Part shown: positions 24,686 through 38,569 of the stretch, piece by piece
Position numbering within the stretch: position 1 is the first letter of the stretch
Layout: every line of letters begins with the position of its first letter
From: Liquidambar formosana
Taxonomy: Eukaryota; Streptophyta; Magnoliopsida; Saxifragales; Altingiaceae
DNA: 64,000 nucleotides
Direction: 5' to 3'
NCBI GenBank assembly: GCA_039720395.1
Contig: CM077831.1
Span: forward strand, 20,133,542 to 20,197,541
Program-made: the position numbers and the translations under genes
The notes under the pieces: generated by a model
Database searches by the model: none
What the model was told of the DNA's origin: nothing
What the model saw: only the letters and a program-made list of their open reading frames with translations

Positions 24686-27600
24686 TCACTTTGATATCTT
24701 TGCGGTAAGTTCTCTTACAAGCTTAGCAGCAACCATGGCTGTCATTCCATCAACGGTGTCTCGCTGTGGGTTGAACTCCACCACATCAGCAGCAACAACA
24801 TCGGCTTGGAGGTTGTGGAGAATGTTAAGAACATCACGGAAAGAGAGACCTCCTGGTTCAATGTGAGATACCCCGGGAGCAAATGCAGGATCAAGACAGT
24901 CAACATCTACTGAAATATACACGCCCTTTACACCTTCTCCAAGTTTCTGTCAAAGTACATGACAAAGAATTATATATAAGAATACCTCTGAGTGTAGCAT
25001 ATTACAAAGTTTTCCCAACATCATAAATTTTATCATTGTTGTGACTGAATTTATTACCCTACATTCCAATATATTTCAGATTTGAGAAATTAATCAGCAC
25101 AAGTGCTAAATTTAAAATTTTCATCCTTGGTGTGGAAAATAAGTGAGTACAGTTGTGAGTTTATGAAAAATAAATAAATTAAATTAAATTTCCACCAATC
25201 CTTGTGCAATTTACATTTTCCCAAGGATCAAACATAGCTCCACGACTCTCTAATGGGAGTGAGATAGGTGTTTGTAATTTTCCCCAAAAACTTACAAGTA
25301 TCTTCAAAGAATCTTTAAAAAAATTTACCAACATACTTTTGTGATATTCATAGGCTTCAATTGAAAGACTGAAAGTGCCAGCTTTTCTTTTATTAAACAA
25401 AATGTTTACTGCACACAAATACGCTTTTCATCATTCCAAATATTTTCACTAACAGTGAGTTAAGTAGTTAACCAACAATCTTCCATAGATTTGTCACTGC
25501 AGAGACAGAAACGGTGCTTTAAGATATATATTCGAAAAATTTATATTTTAATTGAGAACCATCTAGAAGAAAACCTTTATGCCATTCAACAGGATTGCTA
25601 ATTCATATCTTATTATCATCATTATTGTTATGTAAATTATTAATATTTAGAAAATGACATGTTTTTACAAAATATTGCTAAATTAGAAGCAATCTTAAAA
25701 AACACAAGGCATAATAATTGTGTTTGCTCTGTGTTTGTGTTGTGTTGTAATAACACAAACACCAACCACCAAGCAATCTTCCCTGAATCTTGTCTTGTTT
25801 ATTGCACCTGATTACTTTTTGTGACATTTATTTGAAGTGTCCTAAAACTTAGCCACCTATCTTACTATATTAATTGCAAACTTTACCTAAAACAAATATA
25901 TATTTCCTATTTTTACAATTTATTTTTCCATTAAAAGCAACATTAAGAACTGCTAACCAGAAACAATGTCCCCTATCCACCAATCTAAGCACTACGGATA
26001 CTTCTATAAAGGAGCCATACCCATGTTGAATATGTATTGGACACCAATACTCATTGGATACTCTACGACATGTACCCTAAGCTTAGGTGTTCAAAAATAG
26101 TTTTTTTATTTTGGATACATATCCGATGGTTCTTGGATACTCGTAGACACATGTCAAACATCTCAAATGTTAGGATATGACCTTTCTTTAGCATTGTAGT
26201 GTGATGGTGCCTTCTTTATTGATAAGTTAGGGATGCTTGTTTGATTAAAATTTTTAAGTTACAACTGTAGAATTTTTAACAATTTAATTGGAAATTAATG
26301 TTTGTCACACACACACTCTTTATGATTCACCGCATTAAGCTACCCTATTGTTCCATATCTATATCTGTGCTTCACAGGCACAATACACCTACACACAAAG
26401 AAAGAGAAAGAGAGATAGAGAGAGAGACCAGGTTCTCTAGTAAATGGCGATCTCTTGAAAACGTCCGCATTTCGTATTGCTCCACACCAAATTTTTTCCC
26501 TTGTTCACGACCTTCACTTGTTATTGATCTAATACCAACCTAAACAGTCAAAATTGCAAGCTCATTAATAATGATGAGAAAAAAAATAGTATCAAATGAT
26601 TTATATGTTATAACATCAGTACTAGTCAAGGAAATAGAAAACCGATTAACCTTATCAAAAAGAAAAATAGAAAAACAATTAAATAATTTTTTTTTTTTTT
26701 TTTTTTAAATGAGGAAGCAAGGAAGGAAGTGTAAGATGCATTTGGAGGAAGACTGCTGATATAGAATAAGTTTTTCCACCAAAAGCTTTTGGATTAAAAC
26801 AAATTCTACAACTGACACGATTCTTAAATGTCATCATCCAGCCATATTTGAGTCAAATTACACAAAGCAAAGTTCTAACCTCAGAGAACTGGACGATAGA
26901 AGATGAAAAGCCAACACAATCAATCTAAGCTTTCAAACATTGAACTTGCTAATGTTTCCCCTGCTACATCACCAATGAGGATACACTTGTCCAACAAACA
27001 TTTTTACTTTTTCTTTAAAATAAGAATCTAACATTTTTTTACAAAAATAAAAACTGTTGAAAACTTATGCACAATTACAATCAATTTTTGAGAGTTCATA
27101 GGAATTTACAACTGTAATCACACAGCATGCTTTACCTTTTACAATGGTTTCATCTTCCACCTATCTCCGGCAATAAAAATTTCACTGACCTCTGCTCGTT
27201 TTACTATCCATGACAGTTTTACATTTACAATTCAGGACATTTGTCCTTAGCACATCTTAAAATAAGAACCCTAATTAGCCTTCTCAAGTCTACTATTGGC
27301 CCCGGTAGACTTATGAGGGTCAGAGCGCTGGGAAAGGGTGCTGGGAAAGGGTAAAGGACGGGCCTCTGAAGTGTTCAATTACCTCAGCCTTTGTTTCCCG
27401 GTTTCCCCAATAACCACTCAACTTTTATTAAATAGATAACTTTAAATACCATGTTTTGACTCATTGTCGAATATTTATACCATGTAAGCACTTCTATTTT
27501 GATACAAACGATAAGAATCAGAGAACATAAGCTTAGCCTCATGCTTTCTGGCTTGGTGTCACACTTCAAGAGATCAAAACACCTAGTCTCAAACCTCAGC

Positions 27601-30600
27601 CTTTTAAAAAATTGATTAAGAATCAAAGAAAAACTGGTTCAATCTATGACAACATCGCCACTCCTGCAGACAATCTATTCCACGATCATTGAGAAGCAGA
27701 AGCCTAAGGGTAGTGGCTTGAGTTTTGAATTCAATGCAGTCAAGGATCAATCAGGGGTTGCTTTTTCTATAAAAACAAAATGGAGATATGGCATGTAATT
27801 GTAAAATCATCCTATGTGGAGTATTTCAACTTGATCGATAGATTGCTAATGTGAAACATGGAAATATGTCAGTATGATTCTGGGAAGATAACTAGCAGAA
27901 TAGACACTAATATCTTTGAATCCTTGTGGCCTGTACCCATATCTTGAGGTACAAAGAGCACACATTATAAGGAAAGGCAGTCTATCTGCTTAGGAATTAG
28001 TCATTATCCTAGTGGGAGTGAAGCAACTAGCAAGTCAGATAGTCATAATAATGGAACAAAGTTCTACAATGCTCAACAAACGAACAACTTAAGCTGTGAA
28101 CCAAAAACCCATAAAACTACATTGGATGAATTTGGACATAATGCTAGAGCAGGACAAGGCCAAACTCTTATCTACTTATCAGAGTTGTAAGACAGGTTAA
28201 GATGCACTTGTTATGTTAAGAGGTGACATAGCGGTGAGATATGCAGTGATCTTCATCAATATTTAGGACCAAATATAAAGAAATCCAGCACTAATGTTGC
28301 TATACTTGACATACTAAGTTAGCCTAGATATTTTATCTCAGGGAGATCAATATCATACCCAAGGGATGAGCTTATTAAAGTTCTAACGCAAGAAATAGAA
28401 ACTTTTGAAGTTTCCACGATTGGCTTAGCATGAATCAGCACAGTATATCTGCACCTGTACTACAGGTCTCACACCCCATTCTTCCATTCCTGTATAATTG
28501 ATTAATGGCTTCCAATCAAATGATAGATTGAAGGCTTTCTATTTTCATCTTATTCTTTTTTTTTTTCCACACTCCTTTATTTTAAACTTTCCATGGATCA
28601 TCCTATCACATCAAGGAGAAATGCATGTCAACTCTCTTTGATTCTACTCCTTCATCGATTATACATGTCTAATCCTTATCATTTCCTTCTAGTTTCTTAT
28701 TTTTCAGCAGCTTGCCAAGTCATTAAGTTGCATACTTGCATCCCTTATCTTTTACAAGAATTCCCCGTGAAATGAGGCAGACAAAGCTTTAACATATAAT
28801 ATTTCTTAAATGAACTTTCAATGGTGTCATTATCATTACTTTGTTTACAGATTCTGAAAATATTTTGGGACAGCTTATCACTCTCTGCTGTTACAACAAG
28901 GGCTTGCAATTGAACAATAACGTATCCAGTCCACTCCATTTGTCTATGTGTGCTGCTGGCTTTGACAGAACGCCTAACATTCTCTAATTAACAAAACAGT
29001 ATCAGCGTTCTCTACAAAAGTGAAAATCATTGAGTGCAACTGCCATATCCCATTGTTGTTACATTATTTTTCGGAAGTTGTAGAATGAAATTTTGCATAT
29101 ACCATTGTTCCAAAGAATCTCATCTCTTACTTTAGAGTTTTAACGACAACAAACATCAACAGGAGAAGTGGAGGACACCATCATGCTTGCCATAAGTAAT
29201 ATTGACATCTTTCATGAGTTACTAAAAAATAAGGAATAGCACAACATAAAACTCAGAGCAGCAAATTATGCAAGAGTAAGCAAGAAATAAGAAAGATGGT
29301 GAATCTAGACTTATTATTAATCATATAAAATGATTGTTTGAGGTTGAGTGATCCAATTAAGTTAATGTTTGGGCCAATTACTCTCTGCTTATAAATGGAG
29401 GATAAAACATTAAAATATAAAATATTGACACATAAATATTACTTGCAAAAGCCGTCGAGCATAACCACCCTCCATGATCCGGGCAAAGGAAGATGCATGT
29501 GAATACTTGTTTCCTTCAAAGGCATGATAGATATCAGGATGGGCATCTAAATGAAGAATATCCACAGGTCCCCCAAGCTTCTCAGACACAGCTCTTACAA
29601 CAGGAAATGATATTGAGTGGTCACCACCTAAAACTAATGGACGCAATGGATCCTGAAAGGCAATAGACATCACATTAATTGGGGTTCTCTGTTTAAAACA
29701 AAAGGTAGCTAAAAAATGGAAAAATATGTAGATCTGCCAAAAAGGAGATCTTATGATACATGCTTCAAACATCTTCTAGCTTGCAAACTTAATCTGACTA
29801 GAAGTTACTAAGAAAATTGAAGGCATAATATCGAAGTAAGAAATAAAAAAAATGCAGAGGAGCTTCTGGACAAAGAAAATCCAATATATAAACCAAGAAG
29901 CAAGAAAAAAAAGGGGGTTAGAAAAATGAACTATACATACACTGCCAGGGTAATAAAATGAATCTTTTTACCATAGAAGACTCAGTAAAGCTTTGTTTTG
30001 CAGAATCATTAATAGAAAACTATCTATAAAAATACAGCAGAAGAAGACTTACTTCTTCCATCACTAGCTTGACCGACTCACTTATAATATTCATTAACCT
30101 GTCATCATCAACACCACAATCTCGTATCCCTTGAACAGGGACGTCACCAACATCACTTAACACCCGCGGATCATTTAATTCTTTCCCTGCATTGCCAAAT
30201 ATCATGTTATATGGAGAATAGTGTTAAAACTACCACTTAACCACAACAGCTTAAGCTGTTCAGAAATGGGCCAACAATGAGTATCAAGCTAACACTCCTC
30301 CACCCCCTCACACTCGTTCGCCTCCCGTACATGAGAGACAGACATATAGATAGAGGGAAAAAAACAATGGAGGTAACAAAACTTGAACCAGGACCTTCCA
30401 AAAACCAGAGCACTGATACCATTAAACTACATTATTACCACTTAACCCCAAAAGCATAACCTATTAGCTATGTTACATGGACACTTCAAAATGTGTGAAG
30501 TACCTATGTCGGACACTTGTGACATGGGTGTGGGTACTCCTGCTCGACACTTCAAAATAGTGAAAAATCTTTGAAAAGTAGACGAATCCGACACCTGGAC

Positions 30601-33600
30601 ACATACCCGCACCTGACACCCATACCCGAGTCCATGTAACATAGCCTATTAGGAAATGAGCTGACAATGATATAAAGCTAACATATATCATTGCCAAATA
30701 ACTTACAAGTTACAAAACAAGCTTTCCAAATACATCTTGTACCAAATTCTTGCACAAATATTGATTTAAGGCTAGACATACAGGACATCCAAAGTGTAGA
30801 AACAAAATTAGAAAAGGCGAAAGACTTATTGGCGAGCAAAAAGATTAAAAGAAACAATAGAAAAGAATTGTAATTACAAAAACTCTTAAGAACAATGTAG
30901 AAACTAAATAACATGAAACTTTGAATAAAAGATAAACACAACCACCATGTATTTAGATGCCATCTGAAAAGATTCTTAGAGGCTATGAACTTCTCAAGCC
31001 ATGAAAGATCCTTTAGAAACAAGCACCAAATATCACCAAAAAAAAATCGATATGGACTTTTATTTACCAAAACTAATCAATGTTCAGCTAATGTGACTGT
31101 GAACTAATTAAGACTACAAGACTCCTTTGCAATTAATGCAAAACAAGAGAGTTTTCACTGAACAGTAAAACTCAATGAAAATTAAGCTAAACCTAGGATG
31201 TATAATCAAGAGTCTTTCTCAAATAAAATCTTTTAAAAAATAAATTGCCAAAAACTAGCAATCAAATCTTCAAATTTAAACATTAACTCAAGAACACTAT
31301 CCATGTCACTCTTCAAGCCTTGTGAGTACAATTAAACAAGTCATAACCCTTTCAATGTAGTAATTTATAATTATGGAAAAGATCTCAATGCTTACAAGGA
31401 AAGGAAAAAGATAAAGAAGATTAAATAATTTAACATAAATGTATAATTTCTATTATACTGTTTCTCACTATGCTTAAAAATGATTTTAAAAAAATATATA
31501 TTTTTATAAAAAAAACAATCCTGATATCACAGTTAAAATATAGTTCCAACAATTACAACAATATTAATTAATTCATCCAAACTCATGGGAATAATTCTAG
31601 AGATTATCTAGGTTAGGACTCGGAAGAAAAATATCCAACATTTGAAACTATCTGCTAATTGGTTCACATATATTTCAAAAATTAAAGCTTACATAGGCAT
31701 AAAAGAGAAATGTAGACCCCTAATTGGACTTGGTGAAAGATGAAAGGGCATTGTTCTGCGCAGACAATAGTTCTGTTGTGCATCTAGCTATTTAATTGAG
31801 GCCATATGTGGTGTTCGCAAGTTAAGCAACTTTCTTTTATTAACATTTATGGATAAAGTTCAAGCAGACGTAAATCAATTTATTTAGAAAATTATGGCTA
31901 ATCTTGAGATAATTTTTTCTCCTTTATGTACTTTAGTTAATGTGACAAAATCGACATGTGGAAGTGTTAGCAAATCTTGTTCCTTTCATTTCATGCATTT
32001 ATTTAGGATAGTAACCATATCACTCTATGAAGCAAAATGCATGTACAAAAGAACTGCTTAAGATAGACATTACATAATATCTTCCTAATAGAGTTATCCC
32101 AAAATTGATGGTATATAAGTTTCAATTCTATAATCCTAATTCGTGATATGCAAGTTTCAATTCTATAATCGATACTATTATACTACTTGGGATCCTATTG
32201 TAATTTAGTTCATACTTCTCTGTGATTTTTCATTCTTAGACGATTTAAAAGCCGCACCAAAATATCATACACACTTTTACACTTGGTCACCGTGCAGCCT
32301 ATGCCATCTCTGCACTTCAGTTTTGACTCATATACAATGAGTGCAGAAGCATTTGAAGCAATTATCAACCTATTCTAAGGCATATTTCTCAAGGGGCAAG
32401 GATTGTCCAAAAAAAAAAGGGAGAAAAAAGGATTTGAGGAGATGAAGTTATAGGTCCTAGAGCACCAGAATTGGAAGACATAAAGGGTGGATGCACCCTG
32501 AGTAGAAGAAAAATTTTATTATTCAGACGATGCTTGTTAAAATTGAGATCAAAGAACGTAATGAACAGAAAATAATGTTGATGAACCCTCTCCCTCCCTC
32601 CCACTCCCTCACACACACACGTGTGTGTGTGTACGCACAAACAGCTAAACGTAATCATGTTCAGAGTACAACCACATATAAGCATGATTTGCCATCATCA
32701 CACTACTGAAACAATACCACCATGTCCATTAAGTTTGCATTAAGCAGATAATCTTATTCTGCAATAATAATATTATTTTTGTGAGAGTTTCAATTGTCTG
32801 ACACTCTGACTAAAGGCAGACAACAGCAGTTACCTTCTTCAGTTGTGGCATTTGTGCTGCCACACCAGATTGCCTCCCTAATCCGAGGAGGAGCAAAGGC
32901 CGGACCCTGAAGAAATGATGAGTTATGTCCGAGAGGAACTCCAAGAAGAGATGATGATGCCAAAGCACCTCCTAAAGCCCGCACAAGCTCTCCCTAAGAA
33001 AACCAACATTAACACTTTTAATTCATCATCTCTTCCATAAATAAAATATTTCATTGAAACCAGTTGATGCTTCAAAACATTGAAGACACACAAATTCTAA
33101 TTCAGATTCTTCCATAAATAAAACATTTAAAAGGCTATCAATAAACATCACTACAATATTATATCACAAAAGCACCAAACCAACTAGGGTCTAGGGTCAT
33201 AGTATCTGAAATTCTGAATAAGTTGCACCAAGATAAAACACGAGAAATAAAGCTATGGTAAAACCATGAAGAGGGATAAAAGTTAAGATTGATGCCTAGG
33301 AAAAAAAAAGTGTCTACTTACATTACCAACTTAATTATAAACTAGAAATGAGGAGGATTTTGCTAATTTTGAGTACACTGACACTTTTGACAAAGCAATC
33401 CAAACAAAGATAAGGACCTTAAGACTAAACATGCTATGCCAATAGGGATGGTTGGAAACTAAAAAGTGTAGCTGAGATGAAAGAATGGGAAGGTGTGGGG
33501 TATACATATGAAAATGAGTCTGGAAATTCGGGAGTAGACCCAGCATTTCAGAAAACTAACTATGGAGGCAATTGAGATTGCAAAAATATGTACAAAGAAG

Positions 33601-34384
33601 GTGGAGCAGCCAAACAGTAAGTGACTTAATTAAGGGCTATAGATTGGGAAAAGGAAGGCTGAGAAGGAAATTTTAAGCTAGTGCCAAAAGATGGGAAATC
33701 CCATGCTATAAATCTGTAATCAAAGATATGTCTTTTTAGCAAACAGAAAAGGCTGAAGAAATAAAAGGTTGGTACTATTTAGTATTCTTGTTGAACTTTT
33801 AAAATGAGATAATGATACTAAGGACTGATTTGACTTAATACCATCCCGAATGTAAAGAGGCCACATTCATACACCAGTTAGTGATCTGCTCACTTCACCA
33901 ATATAATTTTTCTTTTGCTAGGCCCATAGCTAAAAACCCAGCTTTCATACGATTACAAGGTTCATTCAAATATGAGATCCAATCCTGGAAATACAGAACT
34001 TATATCAAGGTTTAGAAATGGAGTTTCCAATGACTTAATGCCATATTCATCAGAAATCCACAATCAGTGTTATTCCTAAAACAAGATTTTATGCATTTCA
34101 ACATGAAGTACAAAACAAAAAATCATTTAAATTGAAAAGCATAGTATGAGATACAAAAGGCAGGAAACCTTGACACACGATTTATAGGAGGTAAAGTGAA
34201 AGAGGATATATCCACAACCATAGTATGACGAAATCAAGATATATACCTTAAGCTTTGCCCTCTCACGAATAAGAGTAAGCGAAGCCTCTATGACTCGATT
34301 TTGGCCCCTTTCTAACAAATCAGTAGGGACATTTGCAGCATTCAATTTCTGCAAGTAATGGATTCCCTTCCTCCCAATATTCAT
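24686..34384 (-). CDS. ARGAH1: Arginase, mitochondrial type (plant arginase of the agmatinase-like branch)
   Basis: Hydrolyses L-arginine to ornithine and urea, normally in plant mitochondria. Coding exons: 34384-34247, 32993-32834, 30186-30053, 29652-29443, 26539-26429, 24946-24686; 1014 nt, 337 codons, all phases consistent and length normal for plant arginases. The short basic N-terminus ([14 protein letters not shown]) fits a mitochondrial presequence. The binuclear Mn ligands are present: His156 in GGDHS, Asp180/His182/Asp184 in LDAHPD, and Asp265/Asp267 in SVDVDCLDP. The family end block [19 protein letters not shown] is intact. The exon at 26539-26429 ([20 protein letters not shown] onward) was found by reading the reverse strand for the missing segment. 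Its donor lies in a CT microsatellite. A noncoding first exon lies upstream. The precise Arabidopsis counterpart (1 or 2) cannot be decided. Confidence 0.93.
30222..30683 (-). mobile_element. TRIM (miniature LTR retrotransposon) in arginase intron 3
   Basis: Minus-strand order: a first LTR of about 77 bp (30683-30422, interrupted by a MITE) beginning TGTTAGCTTTATA; then TGGTATCAGTGCTCTGG (30421-30405), close to the initiator-Met tRNA primer-binding site TGGTATCAGAGC; about 95 bp of middle; a purine run GAGGGGGTGGAGGAG (about 30310-30295) as polypurine tract; and a second LTR (30294-30222) beginning TGTTAGCTTGATA. Both LTRs share CATTGT, CATTTC and GGTTAAGTGGTA blocks. No coding capacity, as expected for TRIMs. 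It ends 35 nt from the acceptor of arginase exon 4. Confidence 0.7.
30468..30644. mobile_element. hAT MITE nested in the TRIM LTR (177 bp)
   Basis: Perfect 15-bp terminal inverted repeats (CTATGTTACATGGAC and its complement) and a perfect 8-bp target duplication CCTATTAG (30460-30467 and 30645-30652). Removing it and one duplication restores a first TRIM LTR of the same length as the second, so it inserted after the TRIM. Confidence 0.9.
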
Positions 34385-34390
34385 CCTTGC

Positions 34391-35860
34391 CTGTAAATTT
34401 GTAGTAGAACCTTATAACTTACTAAACCATACAGTTGTAATGTAAATCAGGAAAAAAAAGAAAATTTTGTCAAGCAACTAACAATTTGAATAGACTGAGA
34501 ATATTATGAAGATGATATCACATATCAATTTCTATTCATTTTCTCTTGATGAAATCACTGTTATGCGAACAAATATAAGAAGGTCCTTAACAATACAATG
34601 GACCCTTTCTTGATTTTAAAAGAATAACCAAGCTGGAACTACACTTCAGATACGAATATCACAAATCACAGGAAAAATATAGTCATTTGCAACTTTTAAC
34701 ACATTTTGACTAATAAAGTACTACCACAAAATACCATTATCAAATTAAAAGTTGATACTGTATAGTAGATTAGCCAAAATGAGCTTAATTTGAAAATCTG
34801 CATGCATTGAGGTTTAGAGTCTAATCTTTTACAGAGCCAATCCCAAACCGAGACAAGAAAGGGTTGTCTTACATAAACAAAAAGATTAAAACCATTATGA
34901 AAACATGACTTATTTAAAAATTTTAATCTTATTCTAGGCAATGGAGTGGCAGACACAAGTTCCACTTAGTCGACTCCAAATATATTCGACATATGGTATG
35001 ATTTTTTGAGTTTATGTGCTCGGCTAGCAACTTCACTCCACATGCATTGATGTGAAAGGTGGACTATAAGGGAACTCTACTTTGCAATTGGACACCCCAT
35101 TTCTCATGCTCACCAACAATATTCTTTTATTAAATCCTTGTTCATTATTCTTCATATGACCAGTAACACTCAAAAAATACCCCGCAACAACCATTTCTAT
35201 ACCAACCCAAAAGTTTCCATGCTCCAGTAAAATCTAATTTTCAATTCTAACTGAGAAAACAGAGTGGATCATACAGCAGATTCCATAATAACCCTCCCGA
35301 CATAAAATACAATCAATTATGTTTTTCTTTTTCTTTCTTTTTTTATTTATTTTTTTAATACACATTTTGGGAACACTTGAGTGATGAATTTCGCAACAAA
35401 AACAAAGTTGGTCAATCTCAAATTACAGAGAAAAAATAAATAAAACAGTTTGCGTACATTTATAGATCAGTTCAAAAATCCTCTGTTTGGTTGCCGAGAA
35501 AACTGAAGAAAATAGAAGGAAAAAGGAGCTCCGACAGTCACATCATAGAAACTACTTTATTGCTTTTAAGAGAGATAAAAATTTGGAAAAATAAAATAAA
35601 AAATTTCCAATTTTTGCTTTCGTAAAGCAAGAAAGTAATTCAAAATTGATAACTGATAACTGATGCCTAAGAATACGGACTTAGTTTAGTTTGAGTTGAT
35701 TTTCATTCCTTGAGACATCGCAAAATTGAAGAATATAATGTTTCCTTCATCTCTTTTTCCTTTTCTTTATAGATTTTCTGAGCAAACAAACAGAGACAAA
35801 TGGAAACAAAATCACGGTAATGCAACGGAGATTAAAGAGAAAGTGTGGTAGTGTTTGTAC
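34391..35860 (-). other. 5'-UTR intron of arginase
   Basis: A 1470-nt AT-rich stretch bounded by GTACAAAC (minus strand, 35860 downward) and TTTACAG (ending at 34391). It has no recognisable coding or repeat content apart from A/T runs. Introns in plant leader exons often raise expression; whether this one does is unknown. Confidence 0.55.
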
Positions 35861-36000
35861 CTTGAGAGAGAGGGAACGAGATGAGAAGAGATGAGGACTG
35901 AGTCGGAAAGCGCAACTCGTTCGACTGATGAAGGAAGTGAGATTTTGGCGGTAATTTGAGGGAGAAGAAGCTATGCAGCCTTTTCTGTCATGCAGCAGAG
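35861..36000 (-). other. Arginase noncoding first exon (5' leader) with small upstream ORF
   Basis: The first coding exon begins after an acceptor (TTTACAG, exon from 34390) only 6 nt before the ATG, so transcription must start further upstream. A CT-rich stretch on the minus strand ends at 35861 in CTCAAG followed by the donor GTACAAAC, which makes it the likely leader exon. It contains no in-frame ATG that would extend arginase. It does contain a complete small ORF at 35991-35971 (ATG plus 5 codons, then TAG, product MTEKAA). The 5' boundary is not visible and 36000 is only a convenient limit. Confidence 0.6.
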
Positions 36001-37789
36001 AGGAGGAGCCAACATTCCTCCGTACTAGATAAAATAAAATAAAATAGAATTAAACGATTATAACATATCAAGCATATGCTGAACTCTGAAGGATAAAGGT
36101 TTGGTTAATGGGCACTCTGTTAATTGATGGAAAACGTGGCCGCCCATAGTGGAAGGACAAAACCGTCCACAATGAAAAGCAATGAGATTTTTATTTTTAT
36201 TTTTTTTTATTCTTCTTGACTAAAGAAAAAATGTTCAACAGGAATTGATCTTCCATGTAAGATCACTGTCAATGATTAAATAATAGTGAAATAAAGTAGA
36301 ATTGTGCAATCAAAAAGTATTCTGATAATAATTACATATAGAATAAAACTAAATCCACCATTAGCATCTTTACCGATGATATCAAAATTATTGTTTGGAA
36401 AATTAGAATCACTCATGTGATTGTATTTAATTCGGCAATCTATATTAGTTAAGAAAATAAACAACTAATATAGATAGCATGCATGGTTTATATAGATTCC
36501 CTTTTCTACATGCATGGTTTATCCTTAATTCCTTACATTCATAATAAAACATAAGGAAAATGCTCTACTTTACCTATATTTTATCACCCATCTTTACCAC
36601 TCATCTTATGTATCAAACGTAGAATCGATGACATATAGTAAGGAAGAGAAATGAAGGGTTGAAATTCGAAAAATGCATTTGACATCTAACGCCTAACAGT
36701 CTTTCATTTCTCCTCCTTGCCTACGTGTCATTGATCTTACGTTTACTGCACCATGCAGTAAAAATAGCCAATTGCACCAAATCTGAATCCCGTATAGATG
36801 GGTGGGAAAATGTGGGTGAAATGGCATAGTCCAAAACTTAAATATTCATAATACAATCATTTAAAACATTATAAATCTTACAAAGGCAACTTTGAAACTT
36901 ATCAAAATTAATAATCATAATAATTAGCATCCCCTTCTAAATAATTTTTTAAATCTTTTTTCTTTTGCAAGAAAAATATTGTTTCTAAGTGCAATCGCTT
37001 CCATTTTTAAACACCTTAGTATCATCATTAAATCCATTCAATTGCATAATAATAGGCTTACCTTAATTATATCTAATGATAGAATCTCCTTTTGTATTTT
37101 GAACCAATCCATCAAAATTCATTTTCATCAAGGGAAATCCAATGTATATATACTTTTCTTCTTCTTTTCTACCTTATCCATAAAACTAGAGGATTGAAGG
37201 TTCACATTATCCAAAGCAAAGTTATAAAAAATAAAAAAATTATAACAATTAAAAATTAAAAAAAGGGATTTATCGCTCCCTTCATAAGTAAAAATTTATT
37301 AAAAAAATTTTGTTGCACCTCTTTGGCATTTGGCAATGTAGCTTACATTATTGTCAGAGTCTCTAGACCTTGTTTGAAAATTACTTTGTTAGTGATATTT
37401 TCAACCAAAAAAAAAAAAAAAAACTAAAAATTTACCCTTGTTTTAATTGTACTGATAGTATCAGATAAAGGTAAAGTTGTAAACAAGTTGAATCAAGCTA
37501 GTACATTGTTGAGGTTAACTTGATATATTAAGGAACTTAAAAGATAAATTTGAGTTTGACTTATTTATCTTATGAGAATTCAAATAAGTCTCTTATTAAA
37601 TTGATAACAAGTAATTTGATTGTTTAGAATACTAATGAACTTATTGAGATACTACCTTGCAAGAACTTGCCTATATTAATTACTGAGTTCAAAATTAGGT
37701 TAGTTAAACTTGAATCCTTTGTCTTCCACGACTTCATAATCGATACTTACACCTAAATCTAGGAATTAGTTACCCGCTAATAGAAGTAT

Positions 37790-37905
37790 GATCTACCAAC
37801 TTTTATTATGCTTACTAAGCTCGGAGGGCTAGTTACAAGGTTTGAATACAAAATCTCGCGGTTGGTATTCCAACCACTCAGCCATCTGTGTCACACCTCG
37901 TGGTT
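37790..37905 (-). mobile_element. tRNA-derived SINE head
   Basis: On the minus strand TGGCTGAGTGG (37884-37874) is a perfect A box for RNA polymerase III, followed at tRNA-like distance by a TATTCAAACC B-box-like site (about 37848-37839). Resembles a tRNA-Ser-like head without a complete tRNA fold, so a SINE and not a tRNA gene. Confidence 0.55.
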
Positions 37906-38317
37906 AATGTTCAAATAGTTTCATTAGTCTTAAATCCCTCAATATTTAGGAGGGGAAACCTTATAGCCTTAGACCCTTTTGGTTGAATGTTGATTTTTTT
38001 TTTAAAGCCAACAATAACATAATAAATTATTTAAAATGGAAAAGAACAAGTTTAATGAGGAAACTTATCAAAACTTTTCTTGATTGTTGAGTGGTGGGAG
38101 AAAAGCAAAGGAAATTTTTTTAAAAATTAAATTTCATGATTCTTCATTCTTTATATTTATTTTATTTTAATTTAATTTTCTGAGGCCTAAAGTTCAAACA
38201 GAAGCGAAAGGAGAGAAAAAATAAATGCAGTGAAAGGGTATATTCGTCCATTCGGCGTCATTTCACGTCCCATGAAGGTGGTGGCCGTAACAAAGAAATG
38301 GATAGAGATTATAATGA

Positions 38318-38393
38318 TGACGTCATCATCTGATCTGCTTAGTCACATTAGCAAATCAACGAACAAACAATCCCGAGGTGGGAACTGACGTCA
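38318..38393. promoter_or_regulatory. Pair of TGACGTCA bZIP-type palindromes
   Basis: Two perfect TGACGTCA sites at 38318-38325 and 38386-38393, 68 bp apart, in a GC-richer patch (about 38220-38620). TGA-class bZIP factors bind this palindrome. No gene starts close by: arginase starts 2.3 kb away on the other strand and the nitroreductase gene 5.8 kb downstream. Confidence 0.4.
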
Positions 38394-38569
38394 CCCCCGC
38401 TTTAAGGTGGATTTCTGATGTGTACTACACAATTGCCTGGTAACTTGCGCCACCGGGTACATCACGCACCCCTATGTGTAATTGCAATTTACACTGACCG
38501 TCGGCCACTGGCGTCGGGGTATTTGGCTTCCATCGCTAGAATCCAGTCCCGACTCTGCATGATCTCATA

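Noticed and set aside
37839..37905. Possible tRNA-Ser gene on the minus strand
   Set aside because: A-box is perfect but no closed acceptor or T stem can be formed; a SINE head explains it better.
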